From NCBI RefSeq assembly GCF_963678635.1, contig NC_087062.1, positions 41,160,672 to 41,224,671 on the forward strand: DNA of 64,000 bases, read 5' to 3'. Below, piece after piece: positions 11,392-23,859 of this stretch (positions within the stretch are counted from its first letter, which is position 1; each line of letters starts with the position of its first letter). The notes under the pieces were generated by a model, which had not been told where the DNA came from, did not search any database, and was given only the letters and a program-made list of their open reading frames with translations. The DNA comes from Symsagittifera roscoffensis. Its lineage: Eukaryota; Xenacoelomorpha; Acoela; Convolutidae. A program made the translations under genes and the position numbers.

Positions 11392-14300
11392 CCTCCCCTT
11401 CACCTCCCAAAACGAATGGAACTGCGTAAAGGGCAACGTTCAAACCGCCACATTTAAGGCTAGGACAGCGAAGCGGCAATGGCTTACGTTCACCAATATT
11501 TGTACCCCGCCTAACCGGGAAACAGGAGGAGAAGAAACCATTGTCACTAGCCACATCCCAACAAACAGAAACTGTTTTCTTGCCGGCGATCTCAATGACC
11601 ACTCCTTGTCATGGGACCACACTCAGCCCCAAGACAGCCGTGGAGACCGAATAGAGGAGTGGATAGCCGACTGCAATCTTTTCAGTGCGAACAAGGGCGA
11701 AGCCACCCGACACAACAGAGCCACTGGTTTTACCAGTAGCCCAGACATCTTCCTAGCCCCCATAACTTGGCTCAACCGTGTCAGCTGGCAGACTGGTGAG
11801 GACATCGGAGGATCTGGCCACCTACCGATCCTGATAACACTCCAAACAAAGGTCAAACTAAGAAAATCACCAGCTAGGAGCCAACGATGGATGGCAAACG
11901 CTGACCTCTCCCTCTTCGCGAAAAAACTAGAGCAAAAAATCAGCACACCACTGTCGTCAGAACGCACCATTCACGGCAAAATCTGCCAGTTCAAAGAAGT
12001 TGTGATCTCTGCTGCCACCGCTCACGTCAAAAAACCCAAACAAGGCAGCCGCACAAAAAACTACATTACCCCAGAGATCAAAAAATTCATTGGTCGCGGC
12101 AACAAGCTTCGCAGCCAGATCAGCACCCGACGCCTGGAATGAATAGCGTCCTGCTGCGAAGTAAACGAGGCTATTGAGTACTCTAGACAGGAGAACTGGA
12201 AACAGTTTATCGAAGAAACGGTGTTCAGCACCGCCCATCGAAACTCTGGCGTGTACTCCACGCAATCGAAGACACCCCTCACACCTGCCAGCCTAACGAA
12301 GCCCTCCTCCACAAATGCAGGAAAAATCTGCAGTAACGTAAAAAAAGGCAGATGTCTTAATGGCTCACTACGCCAACGAGAGCAGGCTGAGTTTTAGCAA
12401 GGAGGAAAGAAGGCTTAATCTTATAACCAAGAGAGTCTCCAACTCCCCAACCGTTGACGACGAAAGCACAAGAGATTTCAGCATGCAGGAACTAAACCAA
12501 CCCATAAAATGCATGCGCAAAAAGGGTGCAGCAGGCCCCGACGAAATCCCCCCAGCTTTCATCAAGGCATTTGGCCCGCTTACACGGAGAGCCAAGCTTG
12601 ACATCTTCAACGAGTCGTGGCACAGCGCAAACTGCCCCCAGATCTGGCGGAAAGCGCACATAGTACCCCTACTCAAAACGGGGAAACCAGCGAGTGAGAT
12701 AGTCTCATACCGCCCAATCAGCCTAACATCCTGCATAGCCAAGCTACTGCAAAGCGATTAGTCTACTTAATAGAAAGCTAAGGCCTCTTAAGTACCAAGC
12801 CAGCAGGCGGCCGCAGAAATCGGTGCTGTGAAGACCTCATAATTAGGCTTACCCAGGCAATAGACGACGGTTTCCAGCAGCGTAAACCGCAAAGAACCCT
12901 AATGGCGCTGTTCGACTGTTCAAAAGCCTTCGATCGGGTGTCTGGCGAGAGAAGCTAATCATCACTATGAATGATAAAGGAATCCCCGCAACATACATCC
13001 GCTGGGTAAAAGGATTCCTAAACAACCGCCAGGCTAAATGCCTCTACAGTACAGCTTACAGCAGCTCCCATAAACTCCGTCGAGGAGTACCGCAAGGCTC
13101 TGTTCTTGCGCCCTTACTGTTCTTGCACTTCATAGACCCAATAACAAACACGCTACCTGAAAACTGTGCTCTCTTCATGGACGACCTCTCTGTATGAGTT
13201 TCGGACCACGACCGCAACAAGGCAGCGCACGACATACAGACAGCCATTGACAACGTCGCCATCTGGAGCAGGGAGGACAAGCTGACCCTAAACCCAACCA
13301 AGTGCCAAACCCAATTGGAAGCCAAACTCAAAACTCCATAGCAGAGACATGCCGTTCAAGCCAAACCCCAAATTCCTGGGCGTGCACTCTCCTTCGCACC
13401 CCACACGGACGACGTTACCAAAAAGGTAGAAGGAAGGACGAAACTGCTCCGCACCGTCGCCAACAAAAGCTGGGGTTGGAACAAGAGAACCCTCCGTAGG
13501 GTCTACCAAGCTAGTCAGTGCAGCGCACTAGATTACGCAGCGGGCGGCTGATAGCCATGGCTCAGTTAAACCCAACGGGAGCGGCTAGAAAAGGCACAAA
13601 AAAAGGCGCTCAGAACCATCACTAGGCATGCTACAAGTACCCCAATAGAGGCACATTGCATTGAGGCAGGTATTGATAGCTACAAATAGCATAGCAATCA
13701 CCTAATAGCAGCCTTAAAGCAAAAGGCAGAGCGTCAACACGAGCTTCACCCCAGACGCGAAGCACGTTCAGGCACGGTCAACCATCGCCTGCAGAAAAAC
13801 AACTGAAGAAAGAGGGCAAAGGAACTAGAAGCAACCTATGTCCCAACCTTAACCGGGCCACCAACACAACCAACAAACAAAATTGCATGCCCGTGGACGC
13901 CGTCTGACCACTGGATTGCCCATAGTAAGCTAAAAGGCGAAAATAGAAGCGATGAAGCCCCAGTCACCGCCTACGCCCTGATCAGAGAGACAAATGATAA
14001 CTGGACGATATATACAGACGGATCAGCGTCAGCTGGGTTCTCTTACGGCGGACACGCATGCGTTGTCACCGAGGGCGACCCAGAGGAACCAAATATCATA
14101 GAAGTCATAAACTGCAGAGGACGCGTATACACAAGCTCCTACAATAAAGAGAAAGCTGCACTAGTAGCTGCAACACTATGGCTCAGCACCAACCAGTGTG
14201 ATAACCACGACGCACTCAAAAGCACGGACAGCCAATCCCTCTGCAGCGCACTTCAGAACGAATCAGCTGACACCAGCACCATCTGGTAACTCCGAAGCAC

Positions 14301-14890
14301 CAATAGAGGGAGAACTTCATTACAATGGGTTCCGGGCCATGTAGACATCCTCGACAATGAGCTAGCCGACCATTAGGCAAAAGAAGCAGCAATGAAACGA
14401 CAGAGATGAAACACCCGAGCTCACCAGCCTAAACGCAGCGCGCTCAATGATCAAACGCGCCATCAAAGACCTGCCATCAAACCACCACCGCATCTCTCGC
14501 ACCCACGCAAACTATTCGGAAAAGAGAGAAAGAACAATAGTGAAGACAAGAAAAGACGCAGTACTGCTAGCGCAAATCAGAAGTGGTCAGTCCTGTCATT
14601 TTAACGCCTACGCCAACTTGATGAACCCCACGAAAGTTCCAATGCGCAATCTCTGCCAGGAGGCTCCCCAAACAGTCGAGCACTGACTAGAATGCGCGGG
14701 AACAATGGCAGCCCGCATGGAAATATTTGGAACAATATATACCCCACTCGAAACCCTGTCGGAGGACCCCGACAGTGCACTAGCGCTCGCTAGGAAAACG
14801 CTCCTAGGCGAGCCGTGATAGCTGGGCCACAATCACACACACAACAACAGCAATTGGAAAAAGTGAAAATTTTATCTCAAAATTACTCTA
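11392..14890 (+). pseudogene. LINE, second copy, 5'-truncated and decayed
   Basis: This is the same LINE as at 1720-6100 but starting inside the endonuclease, because the duplication begins there. The endonuclease frame is open at 11606-12142, with the S-G-H variant preserved. RT is open at 12360-12761 and 12967-13197. The RT here keeps the 19 bases missing from copy 1 and shows the RRGVPQGSVLAPLLF block and the F-M-D-D box, followed by a TGA. RNase H lies at about 14005-14380 with stops. The 3' end is near 14880. No functional product is expected. Confidence 0.85.
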
Positions 14891-14899
14891 TAAGTTTCT

Positions 14900-16626
14900 G
14901 ACCCATGAATTTCAAACAAATTTATTGCATTATAAATAAAAAAAACTAAATTACAAAAGGGGCACTTCCGTTTAGTTACGGTAAGTGCACAAGCTGGATA
15001 AGGCCATACCAGCGATATAAAAATGCATATATATCAGCAATGAAGTCATAAATCAGCATTAAATGCATCGTCGTAATGTTAATTTATCTTAGCCGTCCTT
15101 CCTCTACAATAGCGCTTATGGAGTTGTCGATAAATTGAACTTTGTGTAGCGATCTGCACCCCCTTATACAAAGTATAGAGCTCCTCAGGAGCGCGAAGCT
15201 TATTTGAGTTCTTATGTAGTTTATAGATTCTGGATACCTTTCTTGTCTTTTTTCACTTAGTTTTTCGGCCAATCGCTGCATCGTCCGCGTGGCTGTTGGA
15301 GCAGCGCCACCGGTGCATCCAAATATTAGCGGGCAGAAGCTACTCTGCTCTACGTTTAAATTCTTTGCTGATATTTGGAGTTCTTCAGCGTTTCTTGGTA
15401 TTTGTATGCATCCTTATGCAGTTTTCGCGATGTTGTGGCAGGGGATTGAAAATTTTCACATCAAAGAAAGCGCGGTTGAATCGTGAACCCCAGAGTCCGT
15501 TTGCCTTAATGTCAAGTCGTGCCTCATCTTCAGTTGTAGTTGAATTGTTGACAAAGCTTTCGCCTTGCAACGGCTGAAGTTTCGGCTCAATCTCGACGTC
15601 ATGGCAAACCTCGTTCATGAGGTTGGCGAATGTGTCTCTAATTTCATTGTGTCTTATGTGTGTGTAACCACCCTTTGCACATGTGAGTGGGGTTTTTGTT
15701 GGTTCCCATCCGTATCTTAGGTAAATACCATCTCTGAACTCTGATTAATTCAGGTTGAAGTTGTATCTGCTCAGTGGTAGAGCATTGAGCCAGTTAGAGG
15801 CTCCCTTTTCAGAAGCCAGGTCGATTGCGTATTTATCTGTTTCATTTAAGGAGTTAATGAGGTTTGTTTTTTTTTCGATTTATTTTATCAGTTTTCAATT
15901 TTTTGATTTTCGTACATATTTTTTCTTGCTGTGTTACTGCTGTAATAGGATCTTGAGATTCCAGTACTAGTGATGTTTCCTTAGACCATTCTAGGTAGCT
16001 TTCATGATCGGATGGCAGCTTGATGTTAAGTCCGCCCATTTTAAGGAACTGAGGGTTTAAAGTGTCCTTACCGGCTAGGTTAGGTAATAATTATTCTTTG
16101 AAAATATTTTCACAAATTTCTAAGTTTTCCATAGTGTTAGGCGTTGTCCTGGCAAGAAATGAAAGCTTTTCTTGAACTCCTTTAGTATAGCAGGCATAAA
16201 CGCTTTGAGGGGAGTTTTTAGCGATTTTCGTTAGTTTTTTTCAAAATTTTGATTTGCTCATTCTGTTGAAATTCGAGGAACTTTTTAGAATCAGATTCTG
16301 TTCCTATAACTGAACCAAGCACTCGGGCTCCTGCCTTTATAGTGATTCCTGTATTTGCGAAGATTTTCTGAGCTTCACCGAGTTTTTCATCCTTGACAAT
16401 GAGTTGGCATTTGGATGCTTTCACGTGGTAGCCGAAAAATATACCCAGTGATACGATTTTATCGAGGACGGTTCGTAGATTGCTTAATTTACCGACTGCG
16501 TTTCCGTCTTCTGCGTACCAATTCTGGGTTACATCGTCATTGATAAAAATTTTATGAGGGGTATTATGACTAGACCGTACATGGTCATTGCTAGTGGATC
16601 CCCCTGGGTTGTCCCTTCTTGAGAGT
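14900..16626 (-). pseudogene. PHD/RT/nuclease-type element, 3' half, copy 2
   Basis: This is a duplicate of 6110-7838, with the same blocks: RT from QEGTTQGDP and Y-A-E-D down to 16218, fragment 16039-15854, nuclease-like block 15618-15385 and terminal block 15281-15084. It is adjacent to the 3' LTR at 16627, so the immediate left flank of the giant element is this RT gene. Confidence 0.7.
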
Positions 16627-17502
16627 TGTAACATTCGCCCAAATACTACACAGCGACGGAACGTAGAAAAAGTACCTATTAACGACTGGCAGGCGTCAGT
16701 TACTTTAATTCTGCTCGTTTTTCACCGTCTCGACCTTGCCAGTTGAATTTCTGGTCTGTTTAGGGCTAAGTAAAAAATTACAATTTTTAGGCCATCAGTC
16801 AAACGACTTTTGATCAGCTTTCGTTTACATGCGAACACAACCACATAGCTGAGTCTCGGATCCTCAGACTACGTGATTGCTATTGAAAACACGGCTCGAA
16901 TACCCTATTTATAATATGTTTCTGGTGACAGTTCTACATTAAATCCATTGGAGATGGATTGACCCTTTCCTCTTTCTAGCTACTCATATTCTAAATTATC
17001 AAATAATACCGGTGTCAATTCAAAGTTCTATGGCATCAGAGTAGCTAAAAAGTCAGTGTACTACAGTCTTTCACCATATATCAGTCTCTGGGGGACCAAG
17101 CATCCGCTTCCGTATTCTACTTGAGATAACGTTGTTATCACTCCCAATTCGTGGCACGGGAGGGTACTGCTCTCCACCACCGAAGCCTCCTTTCCCACTA
17201 TCTTCTTTCACTAAGGATCTTATCGTGCGTGATTGTCACGATAAGAGGTTTCGTTTTTCCGTGTTCTCGTGTGACTGTTTTTCACTAGATTTGCTGTTGT
17301 TCTGTTTTTCTCAACTTTTTCGGTCAAAATGGCCGTTTTTCGTATTTCTGAGATATACTCGCTCGTTAATCGAAATTTTGAACAAATGAAACTTCCAGAA
17401 TATTTCGACACTCCTTTCAAGCACTTTTTCGCTGTTAAGGCCTTTTCTCTCTAATTCGTGCTTCGTCGGAAAGTTGCGCTGTGCCAATCTGGCAGAATGG
17501 CA
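16627..17502 (-). repeat. 3' LTR of giant element
   Basis: This is an 876-bp terminal repeat. On the minus strand it starts TGCCATTCTGCC and ends GAATGTTACA. It follows the polypurine tract as expected. It contains a 15-bp perfect inverted repeat region around CTTATCGTG...CACGATAAG (about 17218-17245), preserved in all three LTR copies. Confidence 0.85.
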
Positions 17503-17546
17503 TATACTCCCCTCCCCGGACAGTCCCCATCAATGTCCCTATTGAT
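17503..17546 (-). other. 3' polypurine tract with adjacent hairpin
   Basis: A minus-strand purine run abuts the LTR (17503-17517). The hairpin arms are 17529-17534 and 17541-17546 with loop GTCCCT on the plus strand. The position immediately 5' of the 3' LTR is where reverse transcription of LTR elements starts the plus strand. A related module is found internally at 28083-28128. Confidence 0.7.
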
Positions 17547-18293
17547 CGCATAACACAAGTAGTGTTCCAGTTCTCTATAATCAGTCTTAAAAATAGCATA
17601 AGAAATTGAAATTTATCTACTCCACCTCAACTCACTACGCGTCACAAATGACATCATACTACATCTCACTGCCTTTCAACGTTTTCACAAAATATGCACC
17701 ATGAGGAGTGTCCTAGACAAAAATTTCTTTTCTGACTACTTACGCCATGAAACTTCTTTTTGCTCTTTCTGATTAAAAGTTGGGACGTGGCATGGCCACG
17801 CACCCGTTAAAATTAACTTAATGTCACTCACCAAGTATAATTAGTTATCTATGCAGTCCTCTTTGATATTAAAACTAAGCAACTCTGTGGCTAGGAAGGT
17901 TATTGAGTCACTCGCCCTCTTCGAGCGAGTTTACCCCAACTTACCAGGTCGCCACACAGTAAACACGTGTCTTACACAGGTTAAAAACATCAGTCGTGTT
18001 TAAATAAAAATATAATTACCTATGTTCTATATATATACATAAGTAGCACAACTAAAATTTTTTTTCCAGATTTTCAACAATTGCAACAATTTTCAAAGTT
18101 TGGTCTGACAAAACAAAATCAAAACAGAAAGTTTAACAGTTTCCATAATCAAGCTTGGTTGATTAGTTTAAGTTTTAACACACAAAGACAATCAAGTTTT
18201 CTCCTTCTCTCCCTCTCTTGTTTACGTCTTCGCTTCTCCTTTTGTTTCCATCATCCCTGTTTCATTGCTTCTTCATCCTGATCTTCAGTTTTT
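17547..18293. other. 3' untranslated region of the giant element
   Basis: This is non-coding sequence between ORF-C and the polypurine tract, matching 8759-9505 apart from a few changes near 18060-18080. Nothing else is recognised. Confidence 0.5.
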
Positions 18294-19273
18294 CTAGAAT
18301 TTTTTCAAGATGTCCATAGAGTTGCGGGCTGTTCCCCAACTCTCCTGTTCCAACAGCCTCGGTTTGCAACAAGGTAGCAAGTCCACATTCACCTTTTGCT
18401 CCCGGTTCCTGCAAAAGCTGTTGTGAAGACACAGGCTCACATTCCGTTCTAGGTCAGCTCGTAAGACCTCTCTCTTTTCATTTTCAGTTACACAAGGTGC
18501 TCCAGCTACTCGCTTCACCGCCGTGGTAACAGCGTTTCGGTGCGTTAAGAACGCTCTCTTGTAGGCTCCCGGTCCTATATCAAGCTGGAAAGATTGATAG
18601 GCTTTCGTGTTCCTAGACAAATGGCGCTTCGCGCGTTCAAACATCCATGGGTCATCACAGCACGGAACCAAGGCATCAATCTTTGCCTTGACCATATTTT
18701 TTCAATGGCTTTGGGTATTCTCAGAATCTTGCAGGTGGTTCTGAAAAGATCTAAGTTGCGGTTCATCTTTACGTTGCTTAGCTGCTCAGGAGTCGGCACG
18801 GCCGTCTCCTGCTCACTTGTGCCCGCGTTGGCTTCTAACCACCTCACCGCCAGCATGGCACTCACGACCACGATCGACACTCGTTGATTTTGATCGGGCA
18901 ACCCCTTGGAGTACAATTCCTCCACGTCCCACACTAATACTAGATTCCTGCGTTTGGGGTACCACAACGTCTGCGCCAGGCAGTGGCAAGGATACTCCCC
19001 ATGGGTCATTAGTATGTTCCTTTGGGTCTGATACCCTGAGGCTCCCAGCAACGGTTCCTTTTCCATCATTATTCTATGCACCTCGTCCTTTTCTTCTTTG
19101 GTGGGGAATTCAGTGGGTAACGCTCCACTCCCCTTCTGCTTCTGGAATTCACTCACATTACCCTCGTTCAATCTCATGAACTCTTCACCCACTACGTCTT
19201 GCAACTCGCCCTCAGATCCCTTCGGGACGGCCCGAATGATCTTCGCCAATAAATCATATGACCTTTACGACAT
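18294..19273 (-). pseudogene. ORF-C, broken copy
   Basis: This is the same gene as 9506-10477. It starts at ATG 19273-19271 overlapping the ORF-B end, but codon 3 is TAA here (GAA in the other copy). A one-base difference near 18650 shifts the frame between the two open halves (19249-18575 and 18695-18294). The last residues differ because of a small insertion before the stop. Both lesions are private to this copy, so they arose after the duplication or are sequencing errors. Confidence 0.7.
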
Positions 19274-21796
19274 TCTGGCCAACCTCACGCACTTCGAGTT
19301 GGTCGACCAACACCTGCTGTGTCCTCGCATCCATCACCACCATGTGCGTAGGGTATCTACTATTGAAATATGGTGCAGAGCTCGAACCCACCAGATATTT
19401 CGAGCCAGTAGGTCTATGATAGGCCTCACTATCCTTCAAAATTATTTCATTTTCCAGAGCTTCTCGCCAGCCTCCGATCTTCTGCTCTGTCTATAGTGCT
19501 CCAGGGAATACTTCCACGCTGAGGGACGTCACTAGCTCATGGGAACGCTCTAGGCGTTCCAGTGATTCTATCGAGCTCGTCATGCTGCAAAATCCCAAGG
19601 CAGTGATCAAGTTTACCTCCGTTACTCCTTGACAGTCCGCAATCAACTCCATTCCACTCTTATCTGACATGCTCAGCCTCCCATACAGTTGTGACAATTG
19701 GCGATGCTGCTCGCTCAACGTAATCAAGCAATGTTCCGAGTTGCATACATGTCCGTCCATTCCACTATTGTGAGCTACACAGGTGCCCTGTCTCAGCCAG
19801 TCACTCGATGCACTTCCCTCGGATGGTTCCGTGGATGGGTTGCTTTTCTGCTTCGTTACTCTTATGGCCAGCAGATGGTGTATCATGGCCAGATCGTGCA
19901 AACTCGCGTCATCATCCAAGTCCAACGAAATATCCGCCGTCATATCCCAGATCAAACCGGCGTTTGGATGTGGACACCAAGAAGGCTTCATGAGTTCCCA
20001 CATGGTTACTAAGCTGGTTTCCAAGGGACCGTCCCAATAACCACAATCAAAACTCACTTGCCCCTTCAGCTCGGGAACCGAGGGTTCGACCACTCGTTCG
20101 TCCAAAACAATACCCAGCTTGGGTTGTTCCACTATCAACATGCCAGTTTCTTTGACTCGCTCTACCCAGAAATCGAGTACTATAACTTGTTCATAGTCGA
20201 AGTACGCTTCCCTGGCCTCCTCATTCACGAAGGGATTATACGCCATACCCGGTATGCCGAACACATATTGGAACGACTTCAACTTCCCCAATGTCGTATA
20301 GTCTTTCTGTCCCCTGACCGCTTCAATTAATTCCCGGCTCACTTTCAACTCCTTGTTGGAATACCTTCTCACTTCTTCCAACCGGCGGTAGCTCTCCATA
20401 TTGTTCAACTCCTTGTTTGGTATGGCCAGCGGCATGTCCTGATACAGCTCTAGGAGTGCCCTCAGGAAGTTTCTTTCACCATCAACTCCCCCTTGCCGAA
20501 TGGTCTTTATGCATTCTCCCAATACAGGAGTGGGGATACGATCCACCACGAACCTTACGAAGCAAAGGGCATCCTTACGCTTAGCCCAGGCTATCGCAGA
20601 ATCGTCTCTAGAAATCAACATTCGCAGGGCTTCCATCAATTCCAGTTCCTGTTCCTTTGATTTCGAGTCGTTGTTGGCTTCTTACTCCGCCTTCTTAATT
20701 CACATCAAACACCAGGCCAATCGTACCTGCCATTCAGTCCTGGTACATGGATAAGCTAGGTACGCTGGCACCGTCGCCGGCGCATGCATCGTCTCGTCAA
20801 AGTATATTTGGAGGGCCGCCCTCCAAGAGATCTCTAGCAGTCTTTCCAGGCCGATTTCGTTTGCTTCCGAGGACATCACCGTGCCGTATTCTTTCCGGTT
20901 CAAGTAGGAGTTCTCCGTCTGCTCCCTCAGATACTCATGCATGGCTTGCTTCTCGTTTCACGCCATCAGGTGCCCTCTAGCAGAATTCCTCGCCTTCAGC
21001 ATCTCCACATAACCCCCTGCCGGATCTCCCATGTGGACTGAGTCTGGTACAGTGATTCGACTATACTCGACCACGTCGAGTTGTCCCTCCAGCTTCATTC
21101 GGGCCATGTTGGTTCGCGAGGGCTTGTAATCATCAAATCCTCCAGATCCACACTGACTGATGACCTCCATTTCCAGTTTAGTATCCGCCAGAGTTCGTGC
21201 ATTTTTCTTTAACCTCGTGGCCGTTGTGGTCAAACCTGCGAATAGCATAGGGGGTATCAGGTTATCTTTTTCTCCCCCGGCAAGCATCGCACCATCTCTT
21301 TGCCCAATTTTGCTTGAAAGAGCTACTCCTGCCAAGGAGGCCACCACTGTGCTGGCTTTTGAACTCACCACTTTCTGGTTCACGGCTCTGCTTCCGGTCT
21401 TTCTCTTTAACCGCTTCAGCCCTTTTTTAGCTCGTCTGATGGGTATTTCCTCGTGATCTGCGGATCATTGGCACTGTCCTCTGTAACTGACTCGGTCAGA
21501 ACATCAGACTCTACAGAGTTCACTATTTTCTCCAGAACCTCGCGCATGTTGGGTTGGCTTAGTCCCATCTTCATTATGGACTGCGTCCCGTATCTGCGTA
21601 TCACGTCCCATGTCCTCTCCGTGAAAGTCACTCGGTTTCAGGTTACTCCCGTCTCACGTTTAAGTTCACTCTGGTATCTTTCCCATTCCTCTTCCGGTAG
21701 CGTGCTCAGGAAAGATACCCTCATACTTTCCTCAATCTTCCTCCTCCTTGGTGACTCATGGAGCAGTTTCTGTAGGTCCCTCCTCCGGTAGTTCAT
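19254..21796 (-). pseudogene. ORF-B of giant element, function unknown
   Basis: This is a frame of about 845 codons from ATG 21796-21794 to TGA 19256-19254, overlapping the end of ORF-A by about 41 nt in a different frame. The first 120 codons are charged and helical-looking. They lead to a run A-AAA-AAG (21428-21422), after which the frame moves by -1 and stays open. In-frame stops are at 21640-21638, 20960-20958, 20702-20700, 20684-20682 and 19493-19491. Coding sense resumes after each one in the same frame, so they look like point mutations. The middle has a Gly/Ala/Ser-rich stretch and the C-terminal third an acidic stretch (DLDDDAS near 19915). I recognise no family. Position after gag-pol would suit an accessory or structural role, but nothing visible proves it. 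Confidence 0.6.
21422..21428 (-). promoter_or_regulatory. possible -1 frameshift site A-AAA-AAG in ORF-B
   Basis: The zero-frame codons are CTA-AAA-AAG-GGC-TGA. The heptamer A-AAA-AAG fits the X-XXY-YYZ slippery rule, a stop follows two codons later, and the -1 frame is open for hundreds of codons. Downstream bases could form small stems (CGGT...ACCG, GGCT...AGCC). An A-run deletion in a decayed copy would give the same picture. Confidence 0.4.
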
Positions 21797-23859
21797 TGCT
21801 AAGGCTTATTGGTTCCACTGGGGATAAGCTGGCCAGCGCCTCCTTTGTAAGGGACATTAAAGACCATGGTGTCATCAGCAATAGATTTCCATCGACTTCC
21901 CCGTCGTCGTCTTCACTAAACTGGTATTCCAGCAAGTCCCTCTCCAATGCTCCTAGGTCCATTTCACTCGATTTCTCTCCCTTTCCCTCCATGTGATCAT
22001 CGTCCTGATCCATCCGCTCGTCATCGTTCGTGTCTGGTTTTGGCTTAGGTCCCGAAGGGCCCTGTCGAATATCCAGGCCCGAGTCCGGCCGTGCCGGTAC
22101 GGTCAGATCCCCTGCATGGTAGAATAACTCATCGTTCACTAAGAGTTCTACCGACTCCTCGCCATGTGACGCGAGATCATCCACCGTTATGCACGTGCCT
22201 CCTCTGCACTCCTTTGCAACCTCCAGGATTACTACCTTCACCTCCCCTGACCACTTCAATCTTGACAGATCATCTGCAGGTGTATACACATTATTCCACA
22301 CCCCAGTGGAGACCTCTGGTTTCGTGGAAGGTGATGCTTTGATCTTTATCCGGCTCCAAGCATCAGGAAACGTGTGCATGGCGGCAACGTTCCAACTGAT
22401 GAAGCGCGGCTCCATCCCTTCACTCCACTTAAGCATTCTCTTCTCCGCATCACGAGCCGCTCCGATGCGAGGGGCAATTACGGGAGATGGGACTCCCAAC
22501 AACATCCTCCTTATCGGAGGGTATCGAGGGCATTGCTCCGGCAGCGGCCTGGACCCGGAAAACCACGCTTGCTGGTTCTCTTTCACGTGTGCGTAGGCCT
22601 CTGGCAAAAGTGGGACCCTCATCGCCTCTCCTGAATCCTTCACCACTGGTCGCAGATTCCAAAGCTTCGGGTTGAACTGGACATGGGAAAGGTCCTCGCG
22701 GCCCATTCGGCACTTAAAGTTGTTGTTGAAATCCATCAACACCCAACCCGGCTCCGCTATTCTTCCAAATAGCCTGTCGTCGCTGGCTAACCCTCTTAGC
22801 TTCTTCTGTTCCACCCAATTCAGCACGGAGCAATCCGCTATCGAAACTTGGTTGACATACAACACCGAGTTCCTGTATGCCTTTACTTGCACATCGGGGA
22901 ACGCAATTGACATCTCGGGTCCATACACCACCGTGACGAACTCCCGTAGTCCATGAATCAGAGCCAGCGGATCAATCCGCATCATTGCAGCCAGATCCGT
23001 CAGCAAGGGCATGCCACAGTACTGTTTGCATTCACCCGCATCCGTCGCCACCTTATCCTCTCCTGTGACGCTCCTGTTCTGTTGCAGGAGATATTGGAGC
23101 ATATTATCCTCCACTCCTTCATCTTTTTGAGCGAGGCGGTTTCCAACTGCGCGTTGAACTCACGACTCGTTCCCTGAAGCTGTTCTGGGTATCGCAACAG
23201 CACGAGCAGATCGCCCATACGTCATAGCGATCAGGGTGAGGAGCCCGTTCAATCTCAGGTCTGCCAAAGCTTGGGCGAAGAAATTCGCAGGTCCCTTCAC
23301 CAAGTTCTCGTGACCAGATGTCACATACAAGGCCAATATCAAGCTGATTGACAATTTCCGGATATCCTTGACTAAGCTCGCGATCAGGTTCCTGGATGCC
23401 CTCGGGTAACATGTTGACAAGAAGGATGGCGTCCATCCCAATCCCATTCCACCAAAGACAGCGTCTGATTGTTCATATTGTGCTCCCGTGGCCAAGATAT
23501 CAGCTTGTAACTTATCCAATGACATCGTATTCACGTCCAGCATCAACTGCAACATCATGCCCCCGGCTAACTCCCTCTCATTAAACAAGTTTTTCAGAAA
23601 CGCGTGTATCTCTTTGATCACCGCCGGTACATGCTCGAACGCATCTTCCCCCCCCCCCAAGGTACACAGTCTCGGTGACAAGTACAACCATGCGTTGGTG
23701 TGTGGCTTCGTATGCAAAGCCAATGCCATGAGATCCTCTTCTGCCGACGTCATATTTTTTCTAACCGTCCTCCCCTGTTCATTTTCTGCGTGATCCATTT
23801 GTCTGAACTAGAGATCATTAGCCACCTGTTGTACTAACGAATGATCGTCATCTATCCCT

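Larger units (their letters stand above)
11392..20187. repeat. 8.8-kb tandem duplication, copy 2
   Basis: This is an 8,796-bp unit matching 2613-11391. At 20187 the sequence runs on without a break into the rest of ORF-B, so copy 2 is joined to the full giant element. Copy 1 is joined on its left to the full-length 5' part of the LINE. Confidence 0.9.

Noticed and set aside
2613-20187. Tandem copies as a pure assembly artefact
   Set aside because: Private indels and substitutions in each unit argue against simple read duplication, although uncollapsed haplotypes cannot be excluded without reads.
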